Assembly: GCA_013151495.1 (NCBI GenBank)
Contig: JAADIE010000081.1
Span: 1-46,619 of the forward strand
Length of the DNA stretch: 46,619 bases
Direction of reading: 5' to 3'
From: Nitrospirota bacterium
GTDB taxonomy: Bacteria > Nitrospirota > Thermodesulfovibrionia > Thermodesulfovibrionales > JdFR-85
The position numbers and the translations under genes are program-made. This document shows positions 8,199 through 17,280 of this stretch, piece after piece. Under the pieces are notes generated by a model. The model did no database searches, was not told the origin of the DNA, and worked only from the letters and a program-made list of their open reading frames with translations. How positions within the stretch are numbered: the stretch's first letter is position 1; every line of letters begins with the position of its first letter.

Positions 8199-9179
8199 TT
8201 ACCATTTAATCAGGGCTGAGCCCCAGGTTAACCCTCCACCGAAGGCCTCAAGAAGAATATAATCGCCCTCTTTTATACGACCGGTCCTGACTGCTTCGTC
8301 AAGTGCAAGAGGTATAGAGGCAGCAGAGGTATTGCCATGACGGTCGAGGGTAAGCATAACCCTGTCCAGCCCCAATCCAAGCCGTTTTGCTGTGGCAGCA
8401 ATAATTCGGTGGTTGGCCTGATGGGGTATCAAAAGAGAAAGTTCATCGGGTTTAACGCCATTTTCCTTGAGCGTGTCGACCACAAGCCTCTCAAGTGTTC
8501 GAACCGCCACCTTGAAGGTCTCGTTGCCTCGCATCTTTATGAAATGAAGCCTTTTCTGGACGGTCTCCTTTGTTGCGGGCATTCTTGAGCCCCCTGCCGG
8601 TACATGCAGAAGGTCCCACATCGAGCCATCAGCATAGATGTTTACCGAAAGGATACCCCTTTTGCCTTTTGTCTTCTCTAAAACCACTGCTCCTGCGCCA
8701 TCGCCAAGAAGCACACAGGTGGTTCGGTCTTTCCAGTCGGTAATTCTCGATAACACCTCTGCCCCCACAACCAGCACCCTTGAGTACACACCAGAGCGAA
8801 TAAAGCTGTCTGCTACTGAAAGGGCATAGATGAAACCAGAGCATGCAGCATTAATATCGAAGGCTGGAATGTTTTTTATACCAAGTTTGTGCTGAAGTAT
8901 GCATGCTGTTGAAGGAAGAATCATATCAGGGCTTACGGTGGCTACCAGGATCAGGTCCAGTTCCTTTGGCTTGATACCAGCGGCCTTTAATGCTTCTTTC
9001 GAGGCCATAAGGGCAAGATCAGAGGCTGCCTCCTGTTTGTCGGCGATTCTTCTTTCCCTTATGCCTGTCCTCTCTCTGATCCATTCATCAGAGGTGTCAA
9101 CCATCTTTTCAAGATCAAAATTAGTCAGAACCTTCTTGGGTAAATATGAGCCGGTACCGATTATCTTTGCATGTACCAA
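8199..9179 (-). CDS. fabH: beta-ketoacyl-ACP synthase III
   Basis: FabH condenses acetyl-CoA with malonyl-ACP to start type II fatty acid synthesis. The 326-residue protein shows the catalytic triad: Cys in N-A-A-C-S-G-F near residue 113, His in P-H-Q-A-N near 253 and Asn in G-N-T-S-A-A-S near 283. The N-terminal W-I-x-x-R-T-G-I motif near 33 is also diagnostic. The start is TTG; an AGGAGGT lies about 12 bases upstream and a nearer AGGA sits 3 bases before it. It follows plsX by 20 bases and precedes larB, in a lipid-synthesis operon. Confidence 0.96.
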   Translation of the reverse strand: MVHAKIIGTGSYLPKKVLTNFDLEKMVDTSDEWIRERTGIRERRIADKQEAASDLALMASKEALKAAGIKPKELDLILVATVSPDMILPSTACILQHKLGIKNIPAFDINAACSGFIYALSVADSFIRSGVYSRVLVVGAEVLSRITDWKDRTTCVLLGDGAGAVVLEKTKGKRGILSVNIYADGSMWDLLHVPAGGSRMPATKETVQKRLHFIKMRGNETFKVAVRTLERLVVDTLKENGVKPDELSLLIPHQANHRIIAATAKRLGLGLDRVMLTLDRHGNTSAASIPLALDEAVRTGRIKEGDYILLEAFGGGLTWGSALIKW

Positions 9180-9199
9180 TTATCCTGTTTGACCTCCTT

Positions 9200-10240
9200 T
9201 TATGTAGTCTTTACTGGTTCGGGTTGTTGCTGGGGCGAAAGGATATCCCGATATCTACTTAGTTCCTCTATGATCTTCTGGTAAAACCTCTGCTTGGCAA
9301 ACTCGTTGGCAAGTTTTATTGCATTTCTTATAGCCTTAGAGCTTGAGCGTCCGTGGCTTATTAAACAGGTGCCGTTAATACCAAGAAGCGGAGCCCCACC
9401 GTATTCGGAATAGTCGGTTTTCTTTTTAAAATTACGCAGTGCGGGTTTAAGCAACATATAGGCAATCTTTCCGGTCTTTATATCGGCAATCTCCCTTTTA
9501 AGCATCTTCATAATCGTGTCTGCCAGCCCCTCACTTACCTTCAATACAATGTTTCCTATAAAGCCGTCACACACAACCACATCTGCCACACCGACAAAGA
9601 TGTCCTTGCCCTCAATATTTCCGGCAAAGTTAATGTCGGTGTTTTTTATCAGCTTGAAGGCCTCTTTTGTCAGGAGATTTCCTTTTGTATCCTCCTCACC
9701 AATACTCAGGAGTGCAACCTTGGGATCCTCAACCCCGAGAATCCTCTTTGAAAATGCCCTTCCCATAAGGGCAAATTGAAGGAGGTTTTCGGGTTCGGTA
9801 TCCACATTTGCGCCTGCATCTATAAGGACAAACTTACCGGTAAGGGTGGGCATTGTGGTAGCTATGGCGGGTCTATGTACACCGGGAGACTTGCCAAGCA
9901 ACAGAAGGGCCGTTGCCATCACCACCCCTGAATGTCCTGCACTTACAAAGGCATCAGCCTCCTGGTTCTTCACGAGCTCAATGCCTTTTCTTATGGAAGA
10001 ATCCTTTTTTCTTCTAATAGCAGTAGAGATGTCATCATCCATCTGGACAGTCTGGGTGGTATGTAATATAGAGATCCTTTCCGGGGGGTAATGTTTCCTT
10101 TTTAACTCTTTCTGTAAAAGCTCTCTATCCCCAACAAGTACGATCTCTATATCATCTGTTTCGTTAACGGTCTCAACCGCACCTTCAACAGTGGTCCGGG
10201 GGGCATGATCTCCCCCCATTGCATCAAGGGAGATCCTCAT
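9200..10240 (-). CDS. plsX: phosphate acyltransferase PlsX
   Basis: PlsX converts acyl-ACP and phosphate to acyl-phosphate, the donor for PlsY in phosphatidic acid synthesis; it is a peripheral membrane enzyme. The 346-residue protein begins M-R-I-S-L-D-A-M-G-G-D-H-A-P, the family signature, and contains S-A-G-H-S-G-V near 102 and C-D-G-F-I-G-N near 230. It overlaps the end of rpmF by 4 bases. The rpmF-plsX-fabH order is the classic bacterial arrangement. Confidence 0.97.
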   Translation of the reverse strand: MRISLDAMGGDHAPRTTVEGAVETVNETDDIEIVLVGDRELLQKELKRKHYPPERISILHTTQTVQMDDDISTAIRRKKDSSIRKGIELVKNQEADAFVSAGHSGVVMATALLLLGKSPGVHRPAIATTMPTLTGKFVLIDAGANVDTEPENLLQFALMGRAFSKRILGVEDPKVALLSIGEEDTKGNLLTKEAFKLIKNTDINFAGNIEGKDIFVGVADVVVCDGFIGNIVLKVSEGLADTIMKMLKREIADIKTGKIAYMLLKPALRNFKKKTDYSEYGGAPLLGINGTCLISHGRSSSKAIRNAIKLANEFAKQRFYQKIIEELSRYRDILSPQQQPEPVKTT

Positions 10241-10428
10241 AACTCTTCTTTTTCAACTATCTCCAGTACCTTTCTTTCCTTGTAAGAGCCACAGCTAAGA
10301 CAAACACGGTGTGGTAACTTGTATTCACCACACTCGGGGCATTTGACCATTGTGGGTATGCTTCCCTTCCAGTTTGCCCTTCTTTTGTCTCTACGACACC
10401 TTGAGTGTCTTGAATGTGGGTTTGCCAT
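10237..10428 (-). CDS. rpmF: 50S ribosomal protein L32
   Basis: The 63-residue protein begins M-A-N-P-x-x-R-H-S, the L32 signature, and carries the zinc ribbon C-P-E-C (near 30) and C-L-S-C (near 44). It lies between yceD and plsX, the conserved L32 location. The yceD stop is one base upstream, so translation is probably coupled. Confidence 0.97.
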   Translation of the reverse strand: MANPHSRHSRCRRDKRRANWKGSIPTMVKCPECGEYKLPHRVCLSCGSYKERKVLEIVEKEEL

Positions 10429-10429
10429 C

Positions 10430-10948
10430 TCAGTTCTCCTTTCTGTCTGAGAGTAGTTTCTTCAGTATTTCGAATCGTGGATCTATGCTGGTTTGGTTGC
10501 AAGAGCAGTTTTGAAGGTTCAGATCCTCACCGCATACAGGACAAAGCCCTTTGCAGTCATCGCTACAAAGAGGCTTCATCGGGAGGTTAAGGATAAGCTG
10601 CTCCCTGATAACATCCTCTATGTCGATTTCATCATTTCTGTAAAAGGCAATGTCCGACTCATCAGGACTAAGCTCATGAGCCTCCTCATCACCCATTTCC
10701 TCTATTGGTAGATAAATAAGCTCAACATCAACGGAGAGGTCCTTTTCGAATTCGATCAGACACCGACTACACTGAAGGGTTACCCTGCCTGTGATGTTGC
10801 CTTTGATGCTAAGCTCCTCTTCAACACGGTTCAGTACCAGTGATGCCCGCACATCTCCTACCGGCCTCAGCAGGCTGTTTCCTTCAAGGGGCTCTGAGAA
10901 CTCAATCTCGAGGCCCTCATCCTCGATCTCAGTTATTATTATTTTCAT
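10430..10948 (-). CDS. yceD: YceD/DUF177 family protein
   Basis: DUF177 proteins sit upstream of rpmF in most bacteria and are linked to 23S rRNA accumulation. The product has the family's C-x2-C in L-Q-C-S-R-C-L, an E-x-I-D-I-E-D-V-I-R-E-Q segment, and the C-terminal C-S-D-D-C-K-G-L-C-P-V-C-G motif followed by C-x-C. The ORF track starts at 10966, but ATG at 10948 has an AGAGGA ribosome-binding site five bases upstream and gives 172 residues, so I use it. It is the first gene of the operon. Confidence 0.92.
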   Translation of the reverse strand: MKIIITEIEDEGLEIEFSEPLEGNSLLRPVGDVRASLVLNRVEEELSIKGNITGRVTLQCSRCLIEFEKDLSVDVELIYLPIEEMGDEEAHELSPDESDIAFYRNDEIDIEDVIREQLILNLPMKPLCSDDCKGLCPVCGEDLNLQNCSCNQTSIDPRFEILKKLLSDRKEN

Positions 10949-11022
10949 TCTTTCCTCTGTTATCATAGTGTACAGGACATATTATTTTATCATTATTGGT
11001 AAATATGAAGATACCCTCTGAT

Positions 11023-11052
11023 TTGAGATTTTAAGGGAATTAAAATTATAAT
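11023..11052 (+). promoter_or_regulatory. sigma-70 promoter for acyP-bioB
   Basis: TTGAGA (11023-11028), 18-base spacer, perfect TATAAT (11047-11052), about 45 bases before the acyP start. It lies in the 156-base divergent gap between yceD and acyP. Confidence 0.6.
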
Positions 11053-11104
11053 GTTTAATAAAAAAGGTTGTCAATAGGTTCTGAAAAAGTTAAGGGGGTT
11101 TATT

Positions 11105-11383
11105 ATGGCAAAAATCAGAGTGCATCTTTATATTGAGGGGAAGGTACAGGGGGTGTGGTACAGGGCCTTTACCAGGGATGTGGCCACAAAATATGGAATA
11201 AGGGGATGGGTTAGAAACCTCCCCGATGGCAGGGTAGAGGCTGTATTTGAGGGTGATGAAAGTGATATTGAAAAGGCTATTGCCGAGTGTTATAAGGGGC
11301 CACCTGCAGCGGTAGTAACAAACATAGATATCAAAAAGGAACCTTTTAAAGGAGAATTTAATGGTTTTGAGATCAGATACTGA
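11105..11383 (+). CDS. acyP: acylphosphatase
   Basis: Acylphosphatase hydrolyses carboxyl-phosphate bonds. The 92-residue length is typical, and both catalytic residues are seen: Arg in G-K-V-Q-G-V-W-Y-R near residue 20 and Asn in G-W-V-R-N-L-P-D-G near 38. The ATG follows AAGGGGG at good spacing. Its last 23 bases overlap the start of bioB. Confidence 0.95.
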   Translation: MAKIRVHLYIEGKVQGVWYRAFTRDVATKYGIRGWVRNLPDGRVEAVFEGDESDIEKAIAECYKGPPAAVVTNIDIKKEPFKGEFNGFEIRY

Positions 11384-12335
11384 AAATAAAGATATCTTTG
11401 ACGCACTGATAACAGGCGAGCCTGTTCCGGATGATACAGTAGTAGAATTCATAAGTACCTCTCCTATTCATCAGGTTTTTGCATTAGCATCAGAGTTGAG
11501 GGCAAGATATCGTGGAAACAAGGTGGACCTGTGTTCGATCATTAATGCAAAATCTGGCAAATGCCCTGAGGACTGTAAATACTGCGCCCAGTCAATACAC
11601 TACCAGACCGGGGCTGAAAGCTATGGTCTACTTGACAGGGAGAGGATCCTCGAGCAGGCCAGAGAGGCTAAAAAATGGGGCGCAAAGAGGTTTTGTATAG
11701 TAACAAGTGGCAAGCGGCCAAGTCCTAAGGAGCTTGAAAGAATAGCAGACTGTATTGCCAGTATAAAGGAAATTGGTCTTCTACCATGTGCTACCCTCGG
11801 TATACTATCAAGGGAAGATCTACAACTGCTAAAAGAGGCTGGCCTGAACAGATACCATCACAATCTTGAGACCTCAAGGAGCTTCTTTCCTGAGGTATGT
11901 TCAACCCATAGCTATGATGAAAAACTGAAGACCATAGAGGCTGTTAAGGAACTTGGTCTTTCGCTTTGCTGTGGAGGAATTTTTGGTCTTGGCGAAGACT
12001 GGCAACATAGAATGGAGATGGCAAGAGAGCTTAAAAGGATTGGGCCAGACTCAGTGCCAATAAACTTTCTGATCCCTATAAAGGGTACCCCCCTTGGTAG
12101 AAGACCCAAGCTTAATCCGGTGGAGGCCTTGAGGGTGGTGGCCCTTTTCAGGATAGTTTTGCCTGACGCTGAGGTGAGGGTGTGTGGCGGACGTTTGCAG
12201 GTGCTTGGTGAGTTTAATTCCATGATCTTCATGGCTGGGGCAGATGGCCTGCTGGTGGGAAACTATCTGACACAACCAGGCAGAGTGGTTGAGGACGACC
12301 TACGAATAATCAGGGCCCAGGGGCTTAGTTATTGA
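11361..12335 (+). CDS. bioB: biotin synthase BioB
   Basis: BioB is the radical SAM enzyme that inserts sulfur into dethiobiotin. The 324-residue protein has the cluster motif C-P-E-D-C-K-Y-C-A-Q-S near residue 68, N-A-K-S-G-K-C-P just before it, Y-H-H-N-L-E-T near 159 and the C-terminal N-Y-L-T near 304. The start lies inside acyP; AAAGGAG seven bases upstream supports it. No other biotin genes are nearby. Confidence 0.97.
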   Translation: MVLRSDTENKDIFDALITGEPVPDDTVVEFISTSPIHQVFALASELRARYRGNKVDLCSIINAKSGKCPEDCKYCAQSIHYQTGAESYGLLDRERILEQAREAKKWGAKRFCIVTSGKRPSPKELERIADCIASIKEIGLLPCATLGILSREDLQLLKEAGLNRYHHNLETSRSFFPEVCSTHSYDEKLKTIEAVKELGLSLCCGGIFGLGEDWQHRMEMARELKRIGPDSVPINFLIPIKGTPLGRRPKLNPVEALRVVALFRIVLPDAEVRVCGGRLQVLGEFNSMIFMAGADGLLVGNYLTQPGRVVEDDLRIIRAQGLSY

Positions 12336-12345
12336 GGCCTGAACC

Positions 12346-13332
12346 GTGAAGCCCACCTTTCACTGCCGAGTGGTAAATGGTCTTTTTGATGATCCTGTTT
12401 TGTATGTGAGAATAATCCGAGAGGGTAAGGCCCTGCTCTTTGATGCAGGTGACATCTGGGCACTAAATGCCAGAGAGATTCACAAAATAGCCCATGTATT
12501 TATTTCTCACACCCATATAGACCACTTTATCGGATTTGACAGGCTGCTAAGGATACTATTACGCAGAATCTGGCCGCTATATATCTATGGACCAGAAGGA
12601 ATTATAGAATCTATTAAAGGAAGACTCTCTGGTTATACATGGAACCTTATACAGGAATACCCACTTGAGTTTTATGTCCAAGAAGTAAGGCCTGAGAGCA
12701 TAGTCACAGTAAGGTTTTCCGCTTCTGAAGGCTTTGAGCCAGTACAGCTTTATAACCGAGAAAACAGTGGCATCGTTTATGAAAACGAGCTCTTTCATGT
12801 AAAGGCCGAGATCTTAGACCATGGTATCCCTGTACTTGGCTTTTGCCTTCAGGAAAAGGAGCATCTTAATGTTGATCCGGTAAGGTTAAAGGAACTATCC
12901 CTGCCAGTGGGCCCATGGCTTGGCAGACTCAAGGAGGCAATAAGAACTGGTAATCTCACAGAGGATATTCCTGTTACTGAGCAGGGCAAAGTGGTCAGGG
13001 CCGAGGATATGCTCAAACAGGGAGTTGTTAAAAAGACCCGGGGGCAGAGGATTGCCTATGTGGTGGATGTGGCTCCAACAGAGGATAACATCGACAAGAT
13101 CAAGGCCCTTGTGTCAGAGGCTGATCTGCTTTACATTGAGGCTTATTTCCTCGAAGAGGACAGAGACAGAGCTGTGGAGCGTCGTCATCTTACAGCATCC
13201 CTTGCTGGAAGGATTGCGGCAGAGGCTAAAGTGAAAAGAGTGATTCCTCTTCATGTGTCGCCAAAATACAAGGGACGAGAAGTTGAGGTGATTCAAGAGG
13301 TACAACAATTTTACAATATGCTCAAACATTAA
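12346..13332 (+). CDS. metallo-beta-lactamase-fold hydrolase, RNase Z-like
   Basis: The 328-residue protein contains the metallo-hydrolase motif S-H-T-H-I-D-H near residue 52, a later G-x-x-x-A-Y-V-V-D metal-site region near 230 (reading Y-V-V-D-V-A-P), E-A-Y-F near 266, R-H-L-T-A near 282 and H-V-S-P near 305. This arrangement resembles RNase Z/ElaC, which removes tRNA 3' trailers, but the central region about residues 95-215 is not a clean RNase Z match and substrate assignment is uncertain. The GTG start follows TGAGGCC and lies 10 bases after bioB, so it is in that operon. Its end overlaps convergent ychF by 11 bases. Confidence 0.82.
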   Translation: MKPTFHCRVVNGLFDDPVLYVRIIREGKALLFDAGDIWALNAREIHKIAHVFISHTHIDHFIGFDRLLRILLRRIWPLYIYGPEGIIESIKGRLSGYTWNLIQEYPLEFYVQEVRPESIVTVRFSASEGFEPVQLYNRENSGIVYENELFHVKAEILDHGIPVLGFCLQEKEHLNVDPVRLKELSLPVGPWLGRLKEAIRTGNLTEDIPVTEQGKVVRAEDMLKQGVVKKTRGQRIAYVVDVAPTEDNIDKIKALVSEADLLYIEAYFLEEDRDRAVERRHLTASLAGRIAAEAKVKRVIPLHVSPKYKGREVEVIQEVQQFYNMLKH

Positions 13333-14398
13333 ATCGGAAGTTTATTATATCTCCGTCCTTTATCTCATAGGTCTTTCCCTCAAGCCTTACAAGACCACGC
13401 TGACGAGCCTCGGCCATGCTACCAGCATCTATAAAATCCCTGTAATTTACCACCTCTGCACGAATGAATCCACGCTCCATATCAGAATGTATTTTACCAG
13501 CTGCCTGGGGTGCAAGGGTTCCCTGTTTAATAGTCCATGCCCTTACCTCATCCTCACCAACTGTAAAAAAGGATATAAGGCCTAGATGACCATAACAGAC
13601 CCTGATTAGCCTGTGCATGGCAGGCTCTTTTATACCAAGCTCCTCAAGAAAGGCGGTCTGTTCGTCGGGTTCAAGCTGGGCAAGCTCCATCTCGATCTTT
13701 CCAGAAAGGGCAATTACAGGGTCCTTATACCTCTTTCTGAACTCCTCGGTAAGTCTCTTTTCATCCTCTGTATTAAAGGTTTTTTCATCCAGATTTATCA
13801 CTATAACCTCTGGCTTTATGGTTATAAACTGAAGATGTCGAAGGGCCTTAAGCTCATCCTCTGTAAACTGCACATCCCTTAGCGGTTTTTCAGCCTCCAG
13901 GGCCTCTTTACATTTTGACAATACCTCCTCTTCCTTAGGGTCGGGCTTTTTGCCCTTTTTCTTTGCCTCGCTAATTCGCTCAAGACGTTTATCCACAAGC
14001 TCAAGGTCAGAAAATATAAGTTCCAGCTTTATAGTCTCTGCATCCTGTATGGGGTTTACCTCTCCCAATGGGTGTACTACCGAATCATCCTGAAAGGCCC
14101 TTACCACATGGACAACAGCATCAACATCCTTCAGAAGATCAAGGACCTTTCGGTTCTGCTGGAGGTCTCCCTTTGTAATTCCAAGATAGTCCACATACTC
14201 CACAGTGGCATAGGTTGTCTTCTTTGGTTTGTATATCTCGGAGAGTCTGTCAACCCTTTCATCCGGAACCTTTACCACTGCTATGTGAGGTTCTGCTTCA
14301 GTTGTAGAATAAACAGTGGTTGGGATATCCATTCCAGTCAGGGCATTGAAGATGGTGGTCTTGCCAACATTAGATGCACCAAGTATACCTATTTTCAT
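13322..14398 (-). CDS. ychF: YchF-family GTPase/ATPase
   Basis: YchF (OLA1 family) is a ribosome- and stress-associated TRAFAC NTPase that prefers ATP. The 358-residue protein starts with the P-loop G-A-S-N-V-G-K-T-T near residue 7 and has switch-like Y-V-D-Y-L-G near 68, the N-L-D-E (altered NKxE) near 205 and the C-terminal TGS domain with T-V-G-E-D-E-V-R-A-W-T near 277 and H-S-D-M-E-R-G-F near 303. The P-loop reads G-A-S-N-V-G-K-T-T rather than the more usual G-L-P-N-V-G-K-S-T. A clear AAGGAG precedes the ATG. Confidence 0.95.
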   Translation of the reverse strand: MKIGILGASNVGKTTIFNALTGMDIPTTVYSTTEAEPHIAVVKVPDERVDRLSEIYKPKKTTYATVEYVDYLGITKGDLQQNRKVLDLLKDVDAVVHVVRAFQDDSVVHPLGEVNPIQDAETIKLELIFSDLELVDKRLERISEAKKKGKKPDPKEEEVLSKCKEALEAEKPLRDVQFTEDELKALRHLQFITIKPEVIVINLDEKTFNTEDEKRLTEEFRKRYKDPVIALSGKIEMELAQLEPDEQTAFLEELGIKEPAMHRLIRVCYGHLGLISFFTVGEDEVRAWTIKQGTLAPQAAGKIHSDMERGFIRAEVVNYRDFIDAGSMAEARQRGLVRLEGKTYEIKDGDIINFRFNV

Positions 14399-14410
14399 CT
14401 ATCGACTCCT

Positions 14411-15094
14411 TTATCCAAGCTTTATTTCTGCCTCCGATGGCCTGATGTATCTGGGCGTAAGGGACACAGGGTCTGAAAACTCTCCCCTTTCAGCCAGCGG
14501 TATAGCTAAAACTGCAACAGTGCTTGCCAGAGGACTCATAAGTGAATCAGGGGCAAACACTGCCCTGTCTCCCAGGGCCTCGACTATCTGCTCACGATAT
14601 TTAATGGCTCCACTACCTGCAAATGCCGTCCTGTCCTCAATACTGGACAGAACTTTACTTATTGGGCATACCATATCCGGAGTAAGCCGTTTGATCGCTT
14701 TGGAGTTGCTGCTGAACACAGCAGCATAGACCTCCTTTTTCCTTGCATCAAATAAAGGACAGATGAGGCCACTGAATTGTACAAACTGGTAGGCAAATGC
14801 CTCAAGAGATGACAGGGCAACAAGTGGTTTCCCTGTGCTGTAGCAGAGCCCCTTTGCCGTACTCAACCCGACCCTTAGGCCTGTAAAAGAGCCAGGACCA
14901 ATACCAAGGGAAATGAAGTCTATATCTTCAAGGGAAAGCCCGGAGTTCTTAAAGAGATAAGATATGGATGGTAAAAGAGTAGCGGAATGTCTCTTTATCT
15001 TCCCAAGGCGCACCTCAGCAAGTATGCCCATTGAAGAATCATACAGGCATACACTACCGATTTCTGTGGATGTCTCAATTGCAAGTGTAATCAT
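14411..15094 (-). CDS. tsaB: tRNA threonylcarbamoyladenosine protein TsaB
   Basis: TsaB is the dimerisation partner of TsaD in making t6A37 on ANN-decoding tRNAs. The protein begins I-T-L-A-I-E-T-S-T and carries G-x-G-P-G-S-F-T-G-L-R-V-G near residue 65, the TsaB signature. The ORF track begins at TTG 15109, overlapping the TPR gene stop; ATG 15094 matches the usual family start and gives 227 residues. Neither has a strong ribosome-binding site, and coupling through the TTGA overlap is possible. Confidence 0.93.
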   Translation of the reverse strand: MITLAIETSTEIGSVCLYDSSMGILAEVRLGKIKRHSATLLPSISYLFKNSGLSLEDIDFISLGIGPGSFTGLRVGLSTAKGLCYSTGKPLVALSSLEAFAYQFVQFSGLICPLFDARKKEVYAAVFSSNSKAIKRLTPDMVCPISKVLSSIEDRTAFAGSGAIKYREQIVEALGDRAVFAPDSLMSPLASTVAVLAIPLAERGEFSDPVSLTPRYIRPSEAEIKLG

Positions 15095-15105
15095 GCTTGG
15101 AAGAT

Positions 15106-15843
15106 TCAATGCGTCTTTAGAAGACGATTAAAACGGGCCCTCATCAGGCCAAGGTATTTATTCAGGACATGGTCCCGTGATAAAAAGGGTATCACAGGTG
15201 TACACCTGATACCAAGCAGCGTTAGCTCATTTATTATTGCCTCATTACCTGAATCATATCCGAGTCCTGTACGAAAAGAGTTTATTGCTGACCTTTTGTC
15301 ACCCTGCAAGAGCTGAACCTTTCCAAGATGCAGGTAAAGGGTTGGTAAAATCATTTCTGAGGTGGCTGTCCGTGTAGCTCTTTTAATGGCCTTTCTGCAA
15401 TATCTCAATGCCTCTTCAGTAAGGCCTTTTTGAGCAAGCAGATATCCATAGTAAGAGTTTAACAGGGGGTCATCAGGCAGCTCGTTCAGAGCCTGACGGG
15501 CAAGGTCAACAGCTTCATCATAGTTTTTCTTTGAGATCAAACGGTTTAACTCACGGACAATACTCTCCCGGGCCTCCAGAAAAAAGCGATTCTTTTTTAT
15601 CCTTTCAACAACGCTCTGATGCTGCCTGCTCATTAGCTCTTCTATATCATCAACATCGTCAGAGACCTTCTGGGTTATTGTTTTTAGATGTTTTCCACCT
15701 TTATAGATGGAGGTTTTGATAATAATGCCTTCCAGGTGTTGTTTGTCTGTAATAATGTAATAATTGCTACCCTCGTGGGATAGTTTGGTGCTGAACTCAC
15801 GATCTCGTTTTGATGTGATTCTTATTATTCCTCGTTTTTCCAT
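15106..15843 (-). CDS. TPR-repeat protein, unknown function
   Basis: The 245-residue protein has no signal peptide. Residues about 1-90 form a charged region I cannot assign. Residues about 100-215 contain tetratricopeptide-like helices, for example Y-D-E-A-V-D-L-A-R-Q-A-L, then S-Y-Y-G-Y-L-L-A-Q-K-G, and Y-L-H-L-G-K-V-Q-L-L-Q-G-D-K-R-S-A. It lies 9 bases after the histidine kinase and overlaps the possible TTG start of tsaB, so it is part of the mnmA-kinase-tsaB-ychF transcript. A scaffold or partner role for the kinase is only inference from position. Confidence 0.8.
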   Translation of the reverse strand: MEKRGIIRITSKRDREFSTKLSHEGSNYYIITDKQHLEGIIIKTSIYKGGKHLKTITQKVSDDVDDIEELMSRQHQSVVERIKKNRFFLEARESIVRELNRLISKKNYDEAVDLARQALNELPDDPLLNSYYGYLLAQKGLTEEALRYCRKAIKRATRTATSEMILPTLYLHLGKVQLLQGDKRSAINSFRTGLGYDSGNEAIINELTLLGIRCTPVIPFLSRDHVLNKYLGLMRARFNRLLKTH

Positions 15844-15852
15844 ATTTATTAA

Positions 15853-17280
15853 TTATAACTTATTGCCAGAAAAGTTGTTTCCATTGTCCTGCTGGAACTT
15901 TACAGGCAGGATAAATCTGACCTTTGTACCCATGCCTTTTTGGCTTGAAAATTCAATTCTACCCCCGTGCTCTTTAATGACCTTTTTTGTCATGGCAAGT
16001 CCCAATCCCAGCCCCTGTTTTTTTGTTGTAAAAAAGGGCTCAAACACATGATCAAGCTGTTTTTCATCCAGTCCCTCACCGGTATCCGTAACCTCAAGTA
16101 TAGCGCTGTGGTTGTGTTTAAACAACTTTATTGTTAAATCTCCACCCCGGGGCATTGCCTGAATGGAGTTTAGTATGACATTAAATAGACATGTCTTGAG
16201 TAGTTCCGGATCTACCTCAGCATTTAAAGGTGAGTCCGGGTACTCTCTTTTTATGGTTATACCTGAGCGTTCGGCCCTGGCCCTGATCAGAGAAAGGGTA
16301 TCTTCTACAAGGGTGATGAGGTCTGTCTTTTCAGGTTTCAGTCTAAGTGGCTTACCATACTGCAAAAAACTTTCAACCAGACTGTCCAGTCTTTTTATCT
16401 CATTTTTTATATTTAATAGCAACTCCCTGGTTTCTTCCCTGCACTGACCCATCAGGTGGTCTATGCTGAGGCTAATAAAATTGAGAGGATTTCTTATTTC
16501 ATGGGCCACTGAGCGGGAAAGCTCTCCTATGGTCGACAGATGCTCTGCCTCTCTTAGACGCTGTTCAATCCGTCTTAGTTCAGCGAGTCTTGCAGTCATC
16601 TGATTAAAACTTTCTTTAAGTTCACCAATTTCGTCATTTTCTGTAACCTTCAATTTTACATCCAGGTCTCCAGAGGATATAGCACTTGCGGCAGAAACAA
16701 TTTCCTTAATAGGACGGGTATATCTTTTGGCCAACCACACAGTTGCAATAAATCCTATCAGCATTATAGTGGCTGTAACGAGCAGACGAAGCTTCATGTT
16801 TTTCTTCAGTACAGCCATAATGTCCCTGTTGCTAATGGTCAGATGAATGTAACCCTGATGCTCCCCCTTTATTACTATTGGCAGCACTATATGATAAAGC
16901 TGTCCTTCTTTGGTAACAAACTCCCCGAGCTCTGATTTGAATATCAGTTCTGTGATGTATTCGGGGGTGGTTTCTCCGACTTTAAAGGGGTTTGTGCTGG
17001 CCTGTATTCTGGTTTCGCTGTCAATAATGCTTATTTCCTTGATCCCTTCGGTACGCAGATTTTTAAGATAATTAAAGAGCCCCATAATATCCTTTTGTTC
17101 GGTTTTGGAGATCTCCTGAATGGCAAGATGTATTGCCTCGGTGATTTCAGTTGTTTTCTTCTGAAGCTTTTCTAAAAGCAGCCGTTCCGAGTAAAGCCCA
17201 AAAAGGGTCATCATCAGTATCAGAGATGCACTGAGAGAGACTATCATCAGGATTAGCTTTCGGTTAAGGGTCCATTTCAT
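15853..17280 (-). CDS. membrane sensor histidine kinase (NtrB/AtoS-like)
   Basis: The product is a two-membrane-segment sensor kinase: TM1 about residues 7-28, an extracytoplasmic Cache-like domain (about 30-155), TM2 about 163-185, HAMP (about 185-237), HisKA with H-E-I-R-N-P-L near 266, and HATPase with N-x-I-L-N-S-I-Q-A near 370, D-T-G-E-G-L near 404 and G-L-G-L-G-L-A-M near 426. The ORF track start (17313) would overlap mnmA by 50 bases; ATG 17280 follows GGAGGAG at ideal spacing and gives 475 residues. Kinases of this type usually pair with sigma-54 activators; the one starting at 18878 is the closest candidate, but they are not in one operon. Confidence 0.93.
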   Translation of the reverse strand: MKWTLNRKLILMIVSLSASLILMMTLFGLYSERLLLEKLQKKTTEITEAIHLAIQEISKTEQKDIMGLFNYLKNLRTEGIKEISIIDSETRIQASTNPFKVGETTPEYITELIFKSELGEFVTKEGQLYHIVLPIVIKGEHQGYIHLTISNRDIMAVLKKNMKLRLLVTATIMLIGFIATVWLAKRYTRPIKEIVSAASAISSGDLDVKLKVTENDEIGELKESFNQMTARLAELRRIEQRLREAEHLSTIGELSRSVAHEIRNPLNFISLSIDHLMGQCREETRELLLNIKNEIKRLDSLVESFLQYGKPLRLKPEKTDLITLVEDTLSLIRARAERSGITIKREYPDSPLNAEVDPELLKTCLFNVILNSIQAMPRGGDLTIKLFKHNHSAILEVTDTGEGLDEKQLDHVFEPFFTTKKQGLGLGLAMTKKVIKEHGGRIEFSSQKGMGTKVRFILPVKFQQDNGNNFSGNKL

